This document shows positions 16,691-26,895 of a stretch of 64,000 nt of DNA, piece by piece; the first letter of the stretch is position 1; every line of letters begins with the position of its first letter. The stretch is from Roseomonas acroporae (GTDB lineage Bacteria; Pseudomonadota; Alphaproteobacteria; Acetobacterales; Acetobacteraceae). The stretch covers positions 38,950-102,949 of the forward strand of contig NZ_JALPRX010000014.1 of assembly GCF_023223525.1 (NCBI RefSeq), read 5' to 3'. The position numbers and the translations under genes are program-made. Below the pieces are notes generated by a model. The model was not told where the DNA came from, searched no databases, and was given only the letters and a program-made list of their open reading frames with translations.

Positions 16691-17593
16691 ATGGCGCTCG
16701 ACCTCGGCCGGCTGCGCAAGATCTGGGCGCTGACCGAAAGCCCGCATCCCGGCGAGGCCATGGCCGCGCTGGAACGGGCGCGGGCCCTGCTGGCCCAGCA
16801 TGGGCACACGCTGCGCGACATCCCTGTTCTGCTCGGCGCGGGCGAACGGACGGCCTTCGCGGCCGGGACGCCGGAACCGCGCCCGCAGGCCCGGCCGGCC
16901 GGGCCGCCCGACCCCGACGAGGCGCGCCGCCGGCAGGCGGAGGCGTACCGCGCCGCCGTCATCGCCCGGTACGGCGACGAGGAGTCGGCGCTGGCGCCGA
17001 CCCCGGCCGAAGCGGCGGTGGAGGCCGCCGCCGCGCCGTTCAAGCGGCGCGTCGCCAAGACCTATCACAACGGCACCTTCCAGACCGACAGCCTGGACGG
17101 CTGGACCTACCGCCTCGACGGCCCGGCGCCGCCGCGCGTGGTGGCGGCCGTCAAGGCGGCGCTGCCGTTGCCGCGGACCATCGCCGAGGCCAGGGCCGAG
17201 CACGATGCCTGGGCCGAGCGCGACCGCGAGCTGGCGGCGCTGTACCGCAGCGAGGGCGACACGGCGCTGTCGCTGGCCTGCGAGCTGCGGCGCGACATCG
17301 TGGGCGAGATGCTGTGGACCGGGCTGCGCGCCGCCTCGTTGGCGGATGCGATCGCGCGGCAGCGGGCGCTGGTGGAGGACGGGACGCACCGGCCGGAGGT
17401 GGCGCGGGCGGTGCTGGCGGATCTGGAGGCGCTGGCGGGCGAGTCCGGCCCGGCGCGGACGGCGACGGCGCGGCGCGAGGCGGTGCTGCGGCTGCTGGAC
17501 GATCCGGAGACGGCGGCGCTAGCGGACCGGGAGATTGCAAGGCGGGTGGGCGTCTCGCCGCAGACGGTGGGGAACCTGCGGCGGCGGCGGTAG
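16691..17593 (+). CDS. DUF2786-like protein with C-terminal helix-turn-helix
   Basis: 300 residues. The N-terminus LGRLRKIWALTESPHPGEAMAALERARALLAQHG resembles DUF2786 as I remember it, a short helical domain of unknown function often in phage- or mobile-associated proteins. The middle is Ala/Arg-rich with conserved-looking YHNGTFQTDSLDGWTYRLDG. The last 30 residues (ADREIARRVGVSPQTVGNLRRRR) form a clear helix-turn-helix ending in an arginine cluster, so DNA binding is likely. Three operator-like repeats precede the start. Convergent with ssuD, separated by a hairpin element. Function not known. Confidence 0.72.
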   Translation: MALDLGRLRKIWALTESPHPGEAMAALERARALLAQHGHTLRDIPVLLGAGERTAFAAGTPEPRPQARPAGPPDPDEARRRQAEAYRAAVIARYGDEESALAPTPAEAAVEAAAAPFKRRVAKTYHNGTFQTDSLDGWTYRLDGPAPPRVVAAVKAALPLPRTIAEARAEHDAWAERDRELAALYRSEGDTALSLACELRRDIVGEMLWTGLRAASLADAIARQRALVEDGTHRPEVARAVLADLEALAGESGPARTATARREAVLRLLDDPETAALADREIARRVGVSPQTVGNLRRRR

Positions 17594-17788
17594 CGGGGCG
17601 CTGCCCCGGACCCCGGCAAGGAGGGCTCTGCCCTCCTTGCATCCTCCCGCCGGGGGCGAAGCCCCCCGGACCCCCCGTTTTGTTTTCGGCCCCGACGGTT
17701 CAACCGACGAGGCCGAAAAACGAATAGAGGTCCAGGAGGGCTTCGCCCTCCTGGCGGATGGGGGCTGGGGAAGGCAGCGCCTTCCCCA
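17594..17788 (+). repeat. composite hairpin element, full-length copy 1
   Basis: A run of palindromes in fixed order: cggggcgctgccccg; GGAGGGC-tct-GCCCTCC; GGGGGCGAAGCCCCC; a T-rich linker gttttgttttcgg; ggttcaaccgacgaggccg; AGGAGGGC-tt-cGCCCTCCT; and GGGGAAGGC-a-GCGCCTTCCCC. The same order recurs at 23417-23576 and, inverted, at 34092-34290. It sits between two convergent genes, where it could act as a bidirectional terminator. Confidence 0.75.
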
Positions 17789-17817
17789 GGCGGTCGGAAT
17801 TCAGTGAAACGCTGCCA

Positions 17818-19014
17818 TCACCCCGCCGCCGCGCGCCGCGACGGCGCCGCGACGTTGGCGATCACCTCGCCGAACGGCCCGTTGTTGCGCGCCGCGCCGA
17901 GGTTCCGGCCGGTGGTGGCCTTCAGCGGCAGCAGCGGGAAGACCAGCTCGGCGAAGCGGTAGCATTCCTCCAGGTGCGGGTAGCCGGAGAGGATGAAGCG
18001 GTCGATGCCGAGCGCCATGTATTCCTTCATCCGGTCCGCCACCTGCTGCGGGTTGCCGACCAGCGCGGTGCCGGCGCCGCCGCGCACCAGGCCGACACCG
18101 GCCCAGAGGTTGGGGCTGATCTCCAGCTTGTCGCGGTTGCCGCCGTGCAGTTCGGCCATGCGGCGCTGGCCGACGGAATCGTAGCGCGCGAAGGCCTTCT
18201 GCGCCGTGGCGATCGCCTCGTCGTCCACGTACTGGATGAGCTCGTCGGCGGCGCGCCAGGCGGCCTCGGCGGTCTCGCGGACGATGACGTGCAGGCGGAT
18301 GCCGAAGCTCATGGTGCGGCCGCGCGCGGCGGCGGCGGCGCGGGCCTGGGCCAGCTTCTCGGCGACGTCGGCGGGCGGCTCGCCCCAGGTGAGGTAGACC
18401 TCGGCGTGCTCGGCCGCGACGGCCTGGCCGGCGCCCGAGGAGCCGCCGAAGTAGAGCGGCGGGTGCGGCTGCTGCACGGGCGGGAAGAGCAGCCTGCCGT
18501 TCTCGATGGAGAGGTGCCTGCCCTGGAAGTTCACCGTCTCGCCGCGCAGCAGGGCGCGCCAGACGGTGAGGTACTCGTCGGTCGCCTCGTAGCGCGCGCC
18601 GTGGTCGAGGAACACGCCGTCGCCGCGCAGCTCCTGCGGGTCGCCGCCGGCGACGACGTTGATGAGCAGCCGGCCCTCGGAAAGCCGGTCCAGGGTCGCG
18701 GCCATGCGCGCGGTCATGGAGGGCTCGGAAAGGCCGGGGCGGACGGCGACGAGGAAGCGCAGGTCGCGCGTCTGCGGCACCATGGCCGAGGCGATCACCC
18801 AGCTGTCCTCGCAGGACTTCCCGGTGGGCAGCAGCACGCCGTAGTAGCCGAGATCGTCGGCGGCGCGGGCGATCTGCGTCAGGTAGTTCAGCGTGACGTG
18901 GCGCGCGCCCTGCTGCGTGGCGAGGTAGCGGCCATCGCCATGCGTGGGCAGGAACCACAGGATGTCGGCGGCCTCGGCGGGGGGCGGCGGGGCGAGCGAG
19001 ACGTTGTCGAGCAT
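17818..19014 (-). CDS. ssuD: FMNH2-dependent alkanesulfonate monooxygenase
   Basis: 398 residues from the ATG at 19014 (AGGAGG-type site upstream). Releases sulfite from alkanesulfonates using reduced FMN; bacterial luciferase-like TIM barrel. Family blocks include [70 protein letters not shown] and [29 protein letters not shown]. Last gene of ssuA-C-B-D. No FMN reductase (ssuE) is encoded in the window, so flavin must be reduced by another enzyme. Confidence 0.95.
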   Translation of the reverse strand: MLDNVSLAPPPPAEAADILWFLPTHGDGRYLATQQGARHVTLNYLTQIARAADDLGYYGVLLPTGKSCEDSWVIASAMVPQTRDLRFLVAVRPGLSEPSMTARMAATLDRLSEGRLLINVVAGGDPQELRGDGVFLDHGARYEATDEYLTVWRALLRGETVNFQGRHLSIENGRLLFPPVQQPHPPLYFGGSSGAGQAVAAEHAEVYLTWGEPPADVAEKLAQARAAAAARGRTMSFGIRLHVIVRETAEAAWRAADELIQYVDDEAIATAQKAFARYDSVGQRRMAELHGGNRDKLEISPNLWAGVGLVRGGAGTALVGNPQQVADRMKEYMALGIDRFILSGYPHLEECYRFAELVFPLLPLKATTGRNLGAARNNGPFGEVIANVAAPSRRAAAG

Positions 19015-19043
19015 GGTTCGGATTCCTCCGAGGACTTCGTGAT

Positions 19044-19874
19044 TCAGTGGCGGCCGAACAGGTGGTCGAGGACGCGGCCCTCGACGGCGGCGAGTGCCGG
19101 GTCGCCGTGATGGCGCGGGCGCGGGCGGTCCACCGCGAGGTCGAGCGCGACGCGGCCGGCTTCGAGCAGGATGATGCGGTCGGCGAGCATCGCGGCCTCC
19201 GACACGTCGTGCGTGACCAGCACGGCGGTGACGCCGGCGCCGCGCCAGACCTGCTCGACCAGCGACTGCATCTCGATGCGGGTCAGCGCGTCCAGCGCGC
19301 CGAGCGGCTCGTCGAGCAGCAGCAGCGGCGGGCGGGCGATCAGCGCGCGGGCGAGGGCGGTGCGCTGCTTCTGGCCGCCGGAGAGCACGGCGGGCCACTC
19401 GTCGCCGCGCCCGGCGAGGCCGACCTCCTCCAGCGCGGCGAGCGCCAGGGCGCGTCGGCGGTCGGCGCGGCGTTCGTGCGAGAGCCCGACCTCGACATTG
19501 GCGGCGATGCTGGCCCAGGGCAGCAGGCGCGGCTCCTGGAACATCAGCCTGCCGGCGGAGACGGGCACCGCGGCGCCGTCGGGGCCGCGGAAGTCGATGC
19601 TGCCGGAATCCGGCCGGTCGAGCCCGGCGAGCAGGCGCAGCAGCGTGGACTTGCCGCAGCCGCTGCGCCCGACGATGGCGAGGAACTGACCGGCCGGCAC
19701 GTCGAGGTCGAGCTCGTGCAGCACGGTGTTGGCGCCGAAGCGGCGGCCGACGCCGCGCAGCGTGATCGCGACGCCGCGCGGAGCGGCGGCGGGCTGGAAG
19801 CCGCGCGATTGCGTCAGCAGCGCCTCGGTGTTGCGGCCGAGGGCGAGCGGGCCGTTGGGCGTGATCTGGTCCAT
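19044..19874 (-). CDS. ssuB: aliphatic sulfonate ABC transporter ATP-binding protein
   Basis: 276 residues. Walker [13 protein letters not shown]-loop [10 protein letters not shown], signature [15 protein letters not shown], Walker [13 protein letters not shown] and switch His in LVTHDVSEA are all intact. About 35 residues precede the nucleotide-binding fold. Start ATG overlaps the ssuC stop (TGATG). Powers sulfonate import through SsuC. Confidence 0.95.
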   Translation of the reverse strand: MDQITPNGPLALGRNTEALLTQSRGFQPAAAPRGVAITLRGVGRRFGANTVLHELDLDVPAGQFLAIVGRSGCGKSTLLRLLAGLDRPDSGSIDFRGPDGAAVPVSAGRLMFQEPRLLPWASIAANVEVGLSHERRADRRRALALAALEEVGLAGRGDEWPAVLSGGQKQRTALARALIARPPLLLLDEPLGALDALTRIEMQSLVEQVWRGAGVTAVLVTHDVSEAAMLADRIILLEAGRVALDLAVDRPRPRHHGDPALAAVEGRVLDHLFGRH

Positions 19875-20641
19875 CAGGCGCTCCTGTAGGCCGGGTTCCA
19901 GGCGAGGCTGCGGCGCTCCAGCCAGCGCGCGGCGCTGTCGGCGAGCTTGCCCAGCAGCGCGTAGATCAGGATCGAGAACACCACGACGTCGACCAGCATG
20001 AACTCGCGCGCCTGCATCGCCATGTAGCCGATGCCAGAGGAGGCCGAGATGGTCTCGGCCACGATCAGCGTCAGCCACATGATGCCGAGCGCGTAGCGCA
20101 GCCCGACCAGGATCGAGGCGAGGGCGCCCGGCAGCACGACGCGGCGGAACAGCGCGGTGCGCGACATGCCGTAGGCGCGGCCCATCTCCAGCAATTGCGG
20201 ATCGACCGAGCGCACGCCGTGCATGGTGTTGACGTAGATCGGGAAGAACACGCCGAGCGCCACCAGGAAGACGCGCGCCGTGTCGTCGATGCCGAACCAC
20301 AGGATCACCAGCGGGATCAGCGCGAGGTGCGGGATGTTGCGCACCATCTGCACCGTGGAATCGAGCAGCGTCTCGCCCAGCTTCGAGAGGCCCGAGAGCA
20401 GGCCGAGGGCGAGGCCGAGGCCGCCGCCGATCAGGAAGCCCAGCAGCGCGCGCCCGGTGCTGACGCGGATGTTCTCCAGCAGCTCGCCGGAGCGCAGCTT
20501 CTCCCAGCCCGCCGCCAGCACGGCGGTGGGGGCGGGGAGCACGTTGTCGGGGATCAGCCCGGCCTGCGCGCCGGCCTGCCAGGCCAGCAGCAGCAGCGCC
20601 GGCACCAGCCAGGGGAGCAGCCCCCTCTGCGTGCGGGTCAT
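19874..20641 (-). CDS. ssuC: aliphatic sulfonate ABC transporter permease
   Basis: 255 residues, about six membrane spans. The coupling-helix motif is present as [31 protein letters not shown], the EAA loop that contacts SsuB. The first span ([16 protein letters not shown]) and the typical [15 protein letters not shown] follow an N-terminal MTRTQRG. Lies 14 bp after ssuA. Confidence 0.95.
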   Translation of the reverse strand: MTRTQRGLLPWLVPALLLLAWQAGAQAGLIPDNVLPAPTAVLAAGWEKLRSGELLENIRVSTGRALLGFLIGGGLGLALGLLSGLSKLGETLLDSTVQMVRNIPHLALIPLVILWFGIDDTARVFLVALGVFFPIYVNTMHGVRSVDPQLLEMGRAYGMSRTALFRRVVLPGALASILVGLRYALGIMWLTLIVAETISASSGIGYMAMQAREFMLVDVVVFSILIYALLGKLADSAARWLERRSLAWNPAYRSA

Positions 20642-20655
20642 CGTCCTGCCCCGAC

Positions 20656-21606
20656 TCAGATCGCCGGCCGCTGCCAGACGGCGTCGCGCACCGTGACGCT
20701 GCGCGGGATCAGGTTCAGCTCGCGGAAGCGGTCGGCGACCTTCTGCTGCTGCGTCACCACCGCGTCCGTCACCGGGCCGATGCCGAATTCGGTGCGGGCG
20801 ATGGCGCGGCGCACCGCCTCGACCGGGATGCCGGTGCCCTCGGCCTGGAGGCGCGAGACCTCCTCGCGGTTGGCGCCCGCCCAGTCGGCGACCTTGGCCA
20901 GCTCGTCCAGCGTCTCGGCGATCAGGCGGGGATTCTTCTCGGTGAAGGTCCGGTTGCCGAGGAAGAAAGAGTTCTGCCGCTCGATCTCCTTGCCCGAGCG
21001 CAGCACGCGCACGCCGCGGCCGGCCTCGGCGATGGCGTAGTACGGGTCCCAGATGCTCCAGGCATCGACGCTGCCGCGCTGGAAGGCGGCGGCCGCATCG
21101 GCCGGGGCCAGCTCGGCGGGCACGATGTCGCGCCATTGCAGCCCGGCCTGCTGCACGGCGGCGACCGCCATGCTGTGCGCCGAGGAGCCGCGCGCATAGG
21201 CGAGGCGCTTCCCCTTCAGCTCCGCCACGGACTGCACCGTGGAGCCCTCGGGCACCAGGATCGCCTGGTTGTCGCCGCGCGAGGGGATGGCGCCGACATA
21301 GAGCAGGTTAGCGCGGGCGGCCTGGGCGAAGATCGGCGGGGCGTCGCCGGTGTAGCCGAAGTCGATGCTGCCGACGTTCAGCGCCTCCAGCAGCGGCGGG
21401 CCGAAGGAGAACTCGTTCCAGCGCACGGCGATGCCCTGGGCGCGGAATCGCTCCTCCAGCGCGCCGCGCACCTTGGCGACGAGCAGCACGCTGGTCTTCT
21501 GGAAGCCGACGCGCAGCTCGCGCGCGCCGTCGGCCCGGGTGGGACGAATGGCGGGGAGGGCGAGGCCGGCGCCGAGCGCGGCGAGGAGGGTGCGGCGGGT
21601 GGTCAT
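20656..21606 (-). CDS. ssuA: sulfonate ABC transporter substrate-binding protein
   Basis: 316 residues. The N-terminus [26 protein letters not shown] has a double-arginine start and an Ala-rich hydrophobic stretch, so secretion by Sec or Tat. The mature part opens [25 protein letters not shown], as in Ssu[19 protein letters not shown] and [16 protein letters not shown] line the ligand cleft. First gene of the operon, so its promoter should lie in the partly AT-rich 21607-22000 region. Confidence 0.94.
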   Translation of the reverse strand: MTTRRTLLAALGAGLALPAIRPTRADGARELRVGFQKTSVLLVAKVRGALEERFRAQGIAVRWNEFSFGPPLLEALNVGSIDFGYTGDAPPIFAQAARANLLYVGAIPSRGDNQAILVPEGSTVQSVAELKGKRLAYARGSSAHSMAVAAVQQAGLQWRDIVPAELAPADAAAAFQRGSVDAWSIWDPYYAIAEAGRGVRVLRSGKEIERQNSFFLGNRTFTEKNPRLIAETLDELAKVADWAGANREEVSRLQAEGTGIPVEAVRRAIARTEFGIGPVTDAVVTQQQKVADRFRELNLIPRSVTVRDAVWQRPAI

Positions 21607-21879
21607 GGCGGGAATTCCTGCGGCTGCGTGCCGGTCCGGCGCGGTATTGCCGATCTGGATTCGTGCTTTATGCGGGCTGCGGGGCGGTTGCCGGTGCCGC
21701 CGGCCCGGCTAGGGGCGAAGCGGTCCGGCTCAGGCGGGGAGACATCGGCCGGGCATTCGCCGCACCGGGCGCCCGGTCCGCGGGCGGGCCGTTGCCGGCC
21801 GCCGCCAAGATGCTGTCATTGCCGAAAGCCTCGTCCATCTGGCGCCAGGGCAGGCGGGATCGCCACCCGCGCCCGGCGT

Positions 21880-21950
21880 GCATGGTGTCATAGACACGAT
21901 TAAGGATGATGAATAGAGAAAAACAACGATGGATTTTTGATAAAACTGTC
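21880..21950. promoter_or_regulatory. AT-rich patch with GTGTC-ATA-GACAC palindrome
   Basis: About 70 bp of markedly low GC, in contrast to everything around it. It contains a perfect 5+3+5 palindrome at 21885-21897, followed by gattaaggatgatgaatag and an A-rich run. It lies in the 714-bp gap between divergent ssuA and the nitronate monooxygenase gene. Probably a promoter/operator region or a remnant of transferred DNA. Confidence 0.45.
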
Positions 21951-21999
21951 GCGATGAGCTGGCAATGTCGCGCCGGGAGTGCCGCGTCAGGCGGTGGCC

Positions 22000-22105
22000 T
22001 ACAGCGAGCCGCAGTCCGGTTGGGACTGCGGCTCGCTGTCGCTCATTGTTCCCGGCGCGGCTTCACGTCGCCGGGCGTGTCCGCCAGTCGGCGATCCGCT
22101 CTATC
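22000..22105 (+). repeat. dispersed intergenic element (copy C) with perfect 17-bp stem
   Basis: acagcgagccgcagtcc (22001-22017) pairs perfectly with 22023-22039 over a 5-base loop. Then follows ggcttcacgtcgccgggcgtgtccgcc-type sequence and the tail gtcggcgatccgctct. Same layout as copies A (7513) and B (14349). The stem is the best preserved of the set. Confidence 0.68.
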
Positions 22106-22157
22106 CCTCCTTCCGGCACGTGGAATGCCGGGCCGGCCATGCGCCGATGGCCGGCGT

Positions 22158-22283
22158 GTCCCGACCGGCGCGTCCCGGTAGGCGCGTCCCGGTAGGCGCG
22201 TCCCGGTAGGCGCGTCCCGGTAGGCGTGTCCCGGTAAGCGTGTCCCGGTAGGCATGTCCCGACCGGCACGTCCCGACAGGCCC
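22158..22283. repeat. 14-bp minisatellite, nine units
   Basis: Nine head-to-tail units of GTCCCGGTAGGCGC. Units 2-4 are identical; outer units diverge (GTCCCGACCGGCGC at the left end, GTCCCGACAGGCCC at the right). It ends 37 bp before the nitronate monooxygenase start. No unique spacers, so not CRISPR. Confidence 0.85.
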
Positions 22284-22320
22284 CTTCCGTGCCGCTCCGG
22301 GCTCTGCCAGCCTGCGCCGC

Positions 22321-23373
22321 ATGACACCGCGCGCCCGTGCCCTGGCCTTCTGCGAACGCTTCGGCCTGCGATTGCCCGTCGTGATGGGGCCGATGGCCGG
22401 GGCCTCGCCGCCCGCGCTGGCGGCGGCGGTGGCGGATGCGGGGGGCCTCGGCGGGCTCGGCGCGTTGCAGATGGGGCCGGCGGCGATCGCGGCCTGGGTC
22501 GCGGAATTCCGCGGCCGCTCCAACGGCGCCTTCCAGATCAACACCTGGATCCCGGACCCCGCGCCGGCGCGCGACGCGGCGGCCGAGGCGCGCATGGCGG
22601 CGCTGCTGGAAGCGCACGGGGCCGCGCCGGGCGCGCTGGAAGGCCCCTTCGTGCCGGATTTCGACGCGCAATGCGCCGCGATCCTCGCCGCCGGGCCGCC
22701 GGTGGTCTCCAGCATCATGGGGGTCTGGCCGGCCGCCTTCGTGGCCGAGCTGAAGGCGCGCGGCATCCTGTGGATCGCCGCCGTCACCTCGCTGGCCGAG
22801 GCGCGGCAGGCGGCGGCGGCCGGGGCGGATGCGCTGGGCGTCGCCGGTGTCGAGGCGGGCGGCCATCGCGGGGCGTTCGACGCCGGCAAGGCGGCGGGGC
22901 AGGGGGGCACGACCTTCGCCCTGGTGCCGCTGATCGCCGACGCGGTCTCCGTGCCGGTGGTGGCCTCGGGCGGCATCGCGGACGGGCGCGGGCTGGCGGC
23001 GGCGCTGGCGCTGGGTGCCTCGGCGGCGCAGATCGGCACGGCGCTGCTGCGGACGCCGGAGGCGGGGACCAACCCGGTCTGGGCCGAGGCGATCGGCCGG
23101 GCGCTGCCGGAGGACACGGTGCAGACGCGGGCCTTCTCGGGTCGGCTGGCGCGGGCGATCCGCAGCGAGTGGACCGAGGCGGTGGGCGATGCGGCGCTGC
23201 CCTACCCGTTGCAGCGCGCCGCCACCGGTCCGCTGCGCGAGGCGGCGGCGAAGGCGGGCGATGCCGGGCACATGCAGATGTGGGCGGGGCAGGCGGCAAG
23301 CCTGGCGCGGGCGGAACCGGCGGGGGAGGTGGTGCAGCGGATGTGGGAGGAGGCTTCGGGGATCCTGGCCTGA
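22321..23373 (+). CDS. nitronate monooxygenase (2-nitropropane dioxygenase family)
   Basis: 350 residues. FMN-dependent TIM-barrel enzyme oxidising alkyl nitronates. LPVVMGPMAGASPPALAAAV is the N-terminal FMN-site block, GVAGVEAGGHRG carries the catalytic His, and VPVVASGGIADGRGLAAAL with GASAAQIGTALLRTPEA form the phosphate-binding end. No clear ribosome-binding site is seen before the ATG; the 14-bp minisatellite ends just upstream. Convergent with the RND pump gene, with a composite hairpin element between them. Confidence 0.92.
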   Translation: MTPRARALAFCERFGLRLPVVMGPMAGASPPALAAAVADAGGLGGLGALQMGPAAIAAWVAEFRGRSNGAFQINTWIPDPAPARDAAAEARMAALLEAHGAAPGALEGPFVPDFDAQCAAILAAGPPVVSSIMGVWPAAFVAELKARGILWIAAVTSLAEARQAAAAGADALGVAGVEAGGHRGAFDAGKAAGQGGTTFALVPLIADAVSVPVVASGGIADGRGLAAALALGASAAQIGTALLRTPEAGTNPVWAEAIGRALPEDTVQTRAFSGRLARAIRSEWTEAVGDAALPYPLQRAATGPLREAAAKAGDAGHMQMWAGQAASLARAEPAGEVVQRMWEEASGILA

Positions 23374-23416
23374 GCCAGGACCGGGCCTCCACCCGTCCGA
23401 CGCGGTGCGTCCGACT

Positions 23417-23576
23417 CCGCAAGGGGCGCCGCCCCTCATGATCCCCGCCGGGGGCGAAACCCCCCGTTCGGTTCCGAGCCCTGCAGGTTCAACGGGCGAG
23501 GCCGTAAAACGAAGAGAGGTGCAGGAGGGCCTCGCCCTCCTGCCGGATGGGGTTCGGGGAAGGCAGCGCCTTCCCC
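23417..23576 (+). repeat. composite hairpin element, copy 2
   Basis: Shares order and sequence with the element at 17594: AGGGGCGCCGCCCCT; GGGGGCGAAACCCCC; ggttcaacgggcgaggccg; AGGAGGGC-ct-CGCCCTCCT; and GGGGAAGGC-a-GCGCCTTCCCC. The second hairpin of copy 1 is missing. Again it lies between convergent genes. Confidence 0.75.
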
Positions 23577-23603
23577 GGTGCCGGCGCCTGCCGTGAGTCC
23601 GCC

Positions 23604-26600
23604 CTATTCCGCCGGTACCGCCGCCTCCATCCGCCGCTTGCGCGTGAAGCGGTGCGCCAGCCCGTCGAAGGCAAGGTAGAGCACCGGCGTCACGAACAGC
23701 GTCAGCAGCTGCGAGACGGCGAGGCCGCCGACCACGGCGAGGCCGAGCGGCTGGCGCAGCTCGGCGGCGGCGCCCCAGCCGGCGGCGATCGGCACCGCGC
23801 CGGCAGCGGCGGCGAGGGTGGTCATCAGGATCGGGCGGAAGCGCACGAGGCAGGCTTCGCGCACCGCGTCGAAGGCCGGGATGCCCTGGCGCTGCCGTTG
23901 CAGCGCCACGTCCACGATCATGATGGCGTTCTTCTTGACCAGCCCCACCAGCAGCAGCACGCCGATCACGGCGATCACCGAGAGGTCCATCCCGAACAGC
24001 CAGAGCGTCGCCAGCGCGCCCAGCCCGGCGGCGGGCAGGCCGGAGAGGATGGTGAGCGGGTGGATCAGGCTCTCGTAGAGCACGCCGAGCACGACGTAGA
24101 CGATCAGGATCGCCGCGATCAGCAGCGTGCCCTGGCCGGCGAGCGCCTGCTGGAACACCTGGGCCGAGCCGGTGAAGCCGGTGCTGACGGTGGGCGGCAG
24201 GCCGAGCTCCCGCTCGGCGGCGCGGATGGCGTTCACCGCCTCGCCGAGCGAGACGCCGGGGGCGGTGTTGAAGCCGATCATCACCGCGGCGAGCTGGCCG
24301 GAATGGCCGACGGTGAGGGGGCCGGAGCGCCGCTCCAGCGTCGCCACGGCCGAGAGCGGCACGAGGCGGCCGGTGTTGGAGCGCAGGTAGAGCTTGCGCA
24401 GCCCGTTCTCGTCGCGCTGGTCCTCGGGCAGCGCCTCCAGGATCACCGGGTAGGCGTTGGCCTGGCCGTAGATGGTGGAGATCTGCCGCGCGCCGAAGGC
24501 CGAGAACATGGCCTGGCGCACCTGGTCGACGCTGACGCCGAGGGCGGAGGCGCGGTCGCGGTTCACCACCACCTGCACCACGGGGCTGTCGAGCTGGGTG
24601 TCGGTGTTGACGTCCTGCAGGCCGGGGATGTGGCGCAGGTGCTCGGCCATGCGCTCGGCCCAGTCGTACATCTCGTCCGGGCGCAGGCTCTGCATCGTGT
24701 AGAGGTAGAGGGTGCGCGACTGGCGGCCGCTGAAGTTGAAGTTCTGGATCGGGTTGATGAAGACGCGCAGGCCGGGGATGCGGGCGACGTCGCGGCGGAG
24801 CTGCTGGATCACCGGCACCACGCCCGGGCGCTCGTCGCGCGGCCTGAGCTGCACGAACATGCGGCCCTGGTTGATCGAGAAGCTGCCGCCGCCGGCGCCG
24901 AGGTTGTGGGTGACGGCCTCGACATAGGGGGAGCGGGCGATGATCGCCGCCGCCTCGCCCTGCATCTCGGTCATGGCGGCGAAGGAGGCGCCGCGCGGGC
25001 CCTCGGTGTTGATCGAGAGCAGGCCGGTATCCTCGATCGGGAAGAAGCCCTTCGGGATCGCGATCACCAGCCAGGCGGCGAGGGCGAGGGAGGCGAGGAA
25101 GGCGAGCCAGACCACGGCGCGGAAGCGCAGCGCGAGGTCGAGCAGGAAGCGGTAGCCGCCCTCGATGCCCTGGAAGCCGCGCTCCAGCACCCGGTCGAGC
25201 CGCGAGGGCTTCGGGTGGGCGGGCAGGCGGCTGGCCATCAGCGGTGTCAGGGTGAGGGAGACGGCGCAGGAGGCGAGCACGGAGAGGCTGACCGTGGCCG
25301 CGAAGGCGTTGAAGACGCGCCCCACCACGCCGCCCATCAGCAGGATCGGCAGGAACACCGCGATCAGCGACAGGGTGATGGAGAGGACGGTGAAGCCGAT
25401 CTCGCGCGAGCCGCGGATGGCGGCCTGGAGCGGCGGCACCCCTTCCTCCATGTGGCGGACGATCGCCTCCAGCACCACGATGGCGTCGTCCACCACGAGG
25501 CCGACGGCCAGGGTGAGGCCGAGCAGCGTCACGTTGTCGATGCCGTAGCCCAGCGCGTACATCAGCCCGAAGGTGACGCAGAGCGAGATCGGCACCGCCA
25601 CGGTCGGGATGATGGTGGCCGAGACGCGGCGCAGGAACAGGAAGATCACCAGCACCACGAGGCCGATGGCGATCAGCAGGCTCTCCTGCACGTCGTGCAC
25701 GGCGGCGCGGATGGAGGTGGAGCGGTCGAGCAGCGTGCCGATCTCGGTGCCGGGCGGCAGGGCGGCGCGCAGCGCCGGGATGGCCTCGCGCACGCCGTCC
25801 ACCACCTCCACCGTGTTGGCGTCGGGCTGGCGCAGCACGGCGAGCACCAGGGCGCGGTCGGTGCCGCGCCAGGCGGCGAGACGCTCGTTCTGCACGCCGT
25901 CGGCGGTCTGCGCCACCTCGCTCAGGCGCACCGGCGCCTCGGGGCGGCCGGCGATGACGAGGTTGCCGAAGGCGGCGGCATTGGGCGGCTGGTCGTTGGC
26001 GCGCAGCGTGAGCTGCTGGCGCTGGCCGCTCAGCACGCCGACCGGCGTGGACGAGTTCGCCGCGGCGATGGCGTTCTGCACCTGCTCGAAGCTCATCCCC
26101 ATGGCCGCGATGCGGTCCGGGTCGAGGCGGACGCGGACGGCGTAGAGCTGCTCGCCCCAGGTCTGCACCTGCGCGACGCCGGGCACGCGCGAGAGGGCGG
26201 GGCCGACCACGGTGCTGGCGATGTCGTTGAGCTGGTAGAGCGGCACGTCGCCGCCCGAGAGGGTGAGCAGGATGACGGGGGCGTCGGCCGGGTTCACCTT
26301 GCGGTAGTAGGGCGGGACCAGCATCTCCACCGGCAGCTTGCGCTGGGCACGGGTGATCGCCGCCTGCACGTCCTGCGCCGCCGCGTCGATGTTGCGGTTC
26401 AGCACGAATTGCAGGGTGATCTGCGTCGTGTCCTGGCCGGAGGTGGAGGAGATCTGGTCGATGCCGGCGATGGTGGAGAATTCGCGCTCCAGCGGCAGCG
26501 CCACCGAGGTCGCCATGGTCTCCGGGCTGGCGCCGGGCAGGTTGGCGTAGACGGTGATGACCGGGAAATCCACGCGCGGCACCGCCGCCACCGGCAGGCT

Positions 26601-26690
26601 GAAATAGGCGACGATGCCGGCCAGCACCGCCGCGGCGGAGAGCAGGCTCGTCATCACCGGGCGGCGGATGCAGAGCTCGGAGAGGTTCAT
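23604..26690 (-). CDS. RND efflux pump inner-membrane transporter
   Basis: 1028 residues from the ATG at 26690. Hydrophobe/amphiphile efflux (HAE1) type: the N-terminus [20 protein letters not shown], porter region, and about 12 membrane spans in two repeats. The proton-relay Asp pair is in [18 protein letters not shown], and the second-half loop is [18 protein letters not shown]. MdtC/AcrB-like by layout. Only its adaptor (26896-28158) is adjacent; no outer-membrane channel is encoded with it, so it may use the OprM-like protein of the other pump or one elsewhere. Substrate not predictable. Confidence 0.93.
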   Translation of the reverse strand: MNLSELCIRRPVMTSLLSAAAVLAGIVAYFSLPVAAVPRVDFPVITVYANLPGASPETMATSVALPLEREFSTIAGIDQISSTSGQDTTQITLQFVLNRNIDAAAQDVQAAITRAQRKLPVEMLVPPYYRKVNPADAPVILLTLSGGDVPLYQLNDIASTVVGPALSRVPGVAQVQTWGEQLYAVRVRLDPDRIAAMGMSFEQVQNAIAAANSSTPVGVLSGQRQQLTLRANDQPPNAAAFGNLVIAGRPEAPVRLSEVAQTADGVQNERLAAWRGTDRALVLAVLRQPDANTVEVVDGVREAIPALRAALPPGTEIGTLLDRSTSIRAAVHDVQESLLIAIGLVVLVIFLFLRRVSATIIPTVAVPISLCVTFGLMYALGYGIDNVTLLGLTLAVGLVVDDAIVVLEAIVRHMEEGVPPLQAAIRGSREIGFTVLSITLSLIAVFLPILLMGGVVGRVFNAFAATVSLSVLASCAVSLTLTPLMASRLPAHPKPSRLDRVLERGFQGIEGGYRFLLDLALRFRAVVWLAFLASLALAAWLVIAIPKGFFPIEDTGLLSINTEGPRGASFAAMTEMQGEAAAIIARSPYVEAVTHNLGAGGGSFSINQGRMFVQLRPRDERPGVVPVIQQLRRDVARIPGLRVFINPIQNFNFSGRQSRTLYLYTMQSLRPDEMYDWAERMAEHLRHIPGLQDVNTDTQLDSPVVQVVVNRDRASALGVSVDQVRQAMFSAFGARQISTIYGQANAYPVILEALPEDQRDENGLRKLYLRSNTGRLVPLSAVATLERRSGPLTVGHSGQLAAVMIGFNTAPGVSLGEAVNAIRAAERELGLPPTVSTGFTGSAQVFQQALAGQGTLLIAAILIVYVVLGVLYESLIHPLTILSGLPAAGLGALATLWLFGMDLSVIAVIGVLLLVGLVKKNAIMIVDVALQRQRQGIPAFDAVREACLVRFRPILMTTLAAAAGAVPIAAGWGAAAELRQPLGLAVVGGLAVSQLLTLFVTPVLYLAFDGLAHRFTRKRRMEAAVPAE

Positions 26691-26895
26691 CGTCTCATCC
26701 CTCGCGCCGGTCCCTCGTGCCGGCCCGGGCCTGCCCGGCGGCGCGGACCCCCGGAGGCGGATTTCCGGGGGGCGGCTGCACTGAAGCGTGGTGATCGCGG
26801 GCCGGTCGGAAAAGGCGTCCCGGCCGCCGTATCGTCGGGCGTGTCCCCATCGGCCGGCACCGTCGGCTTCCGGTTCGGCTCGGCGGGGCTGCGGC

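Noticed and set aside
17690..17725. ggttcaaccgacgagg, resembling a tRNA T-arm
   Set aside because: No acceptor or anticodon arms can be drawn around it, and the same string recurs in the two other composite repeat copies.
22158..22283. Possible CRISPR or iteron array of a replication origin
   Set aside because: Units are only 14 bp with no spacers, and there is no rep gene or AT-rich unwinding region next to them.
22063..23439. Minus-strand frames with a repeating GTRLPGRAYRDAPT pattern
   Set aside because: The pattern is just the 14-bp minisatellite read in three frames (14 codons per three units), joined to antisense of the nitronate monooxygenase gene.
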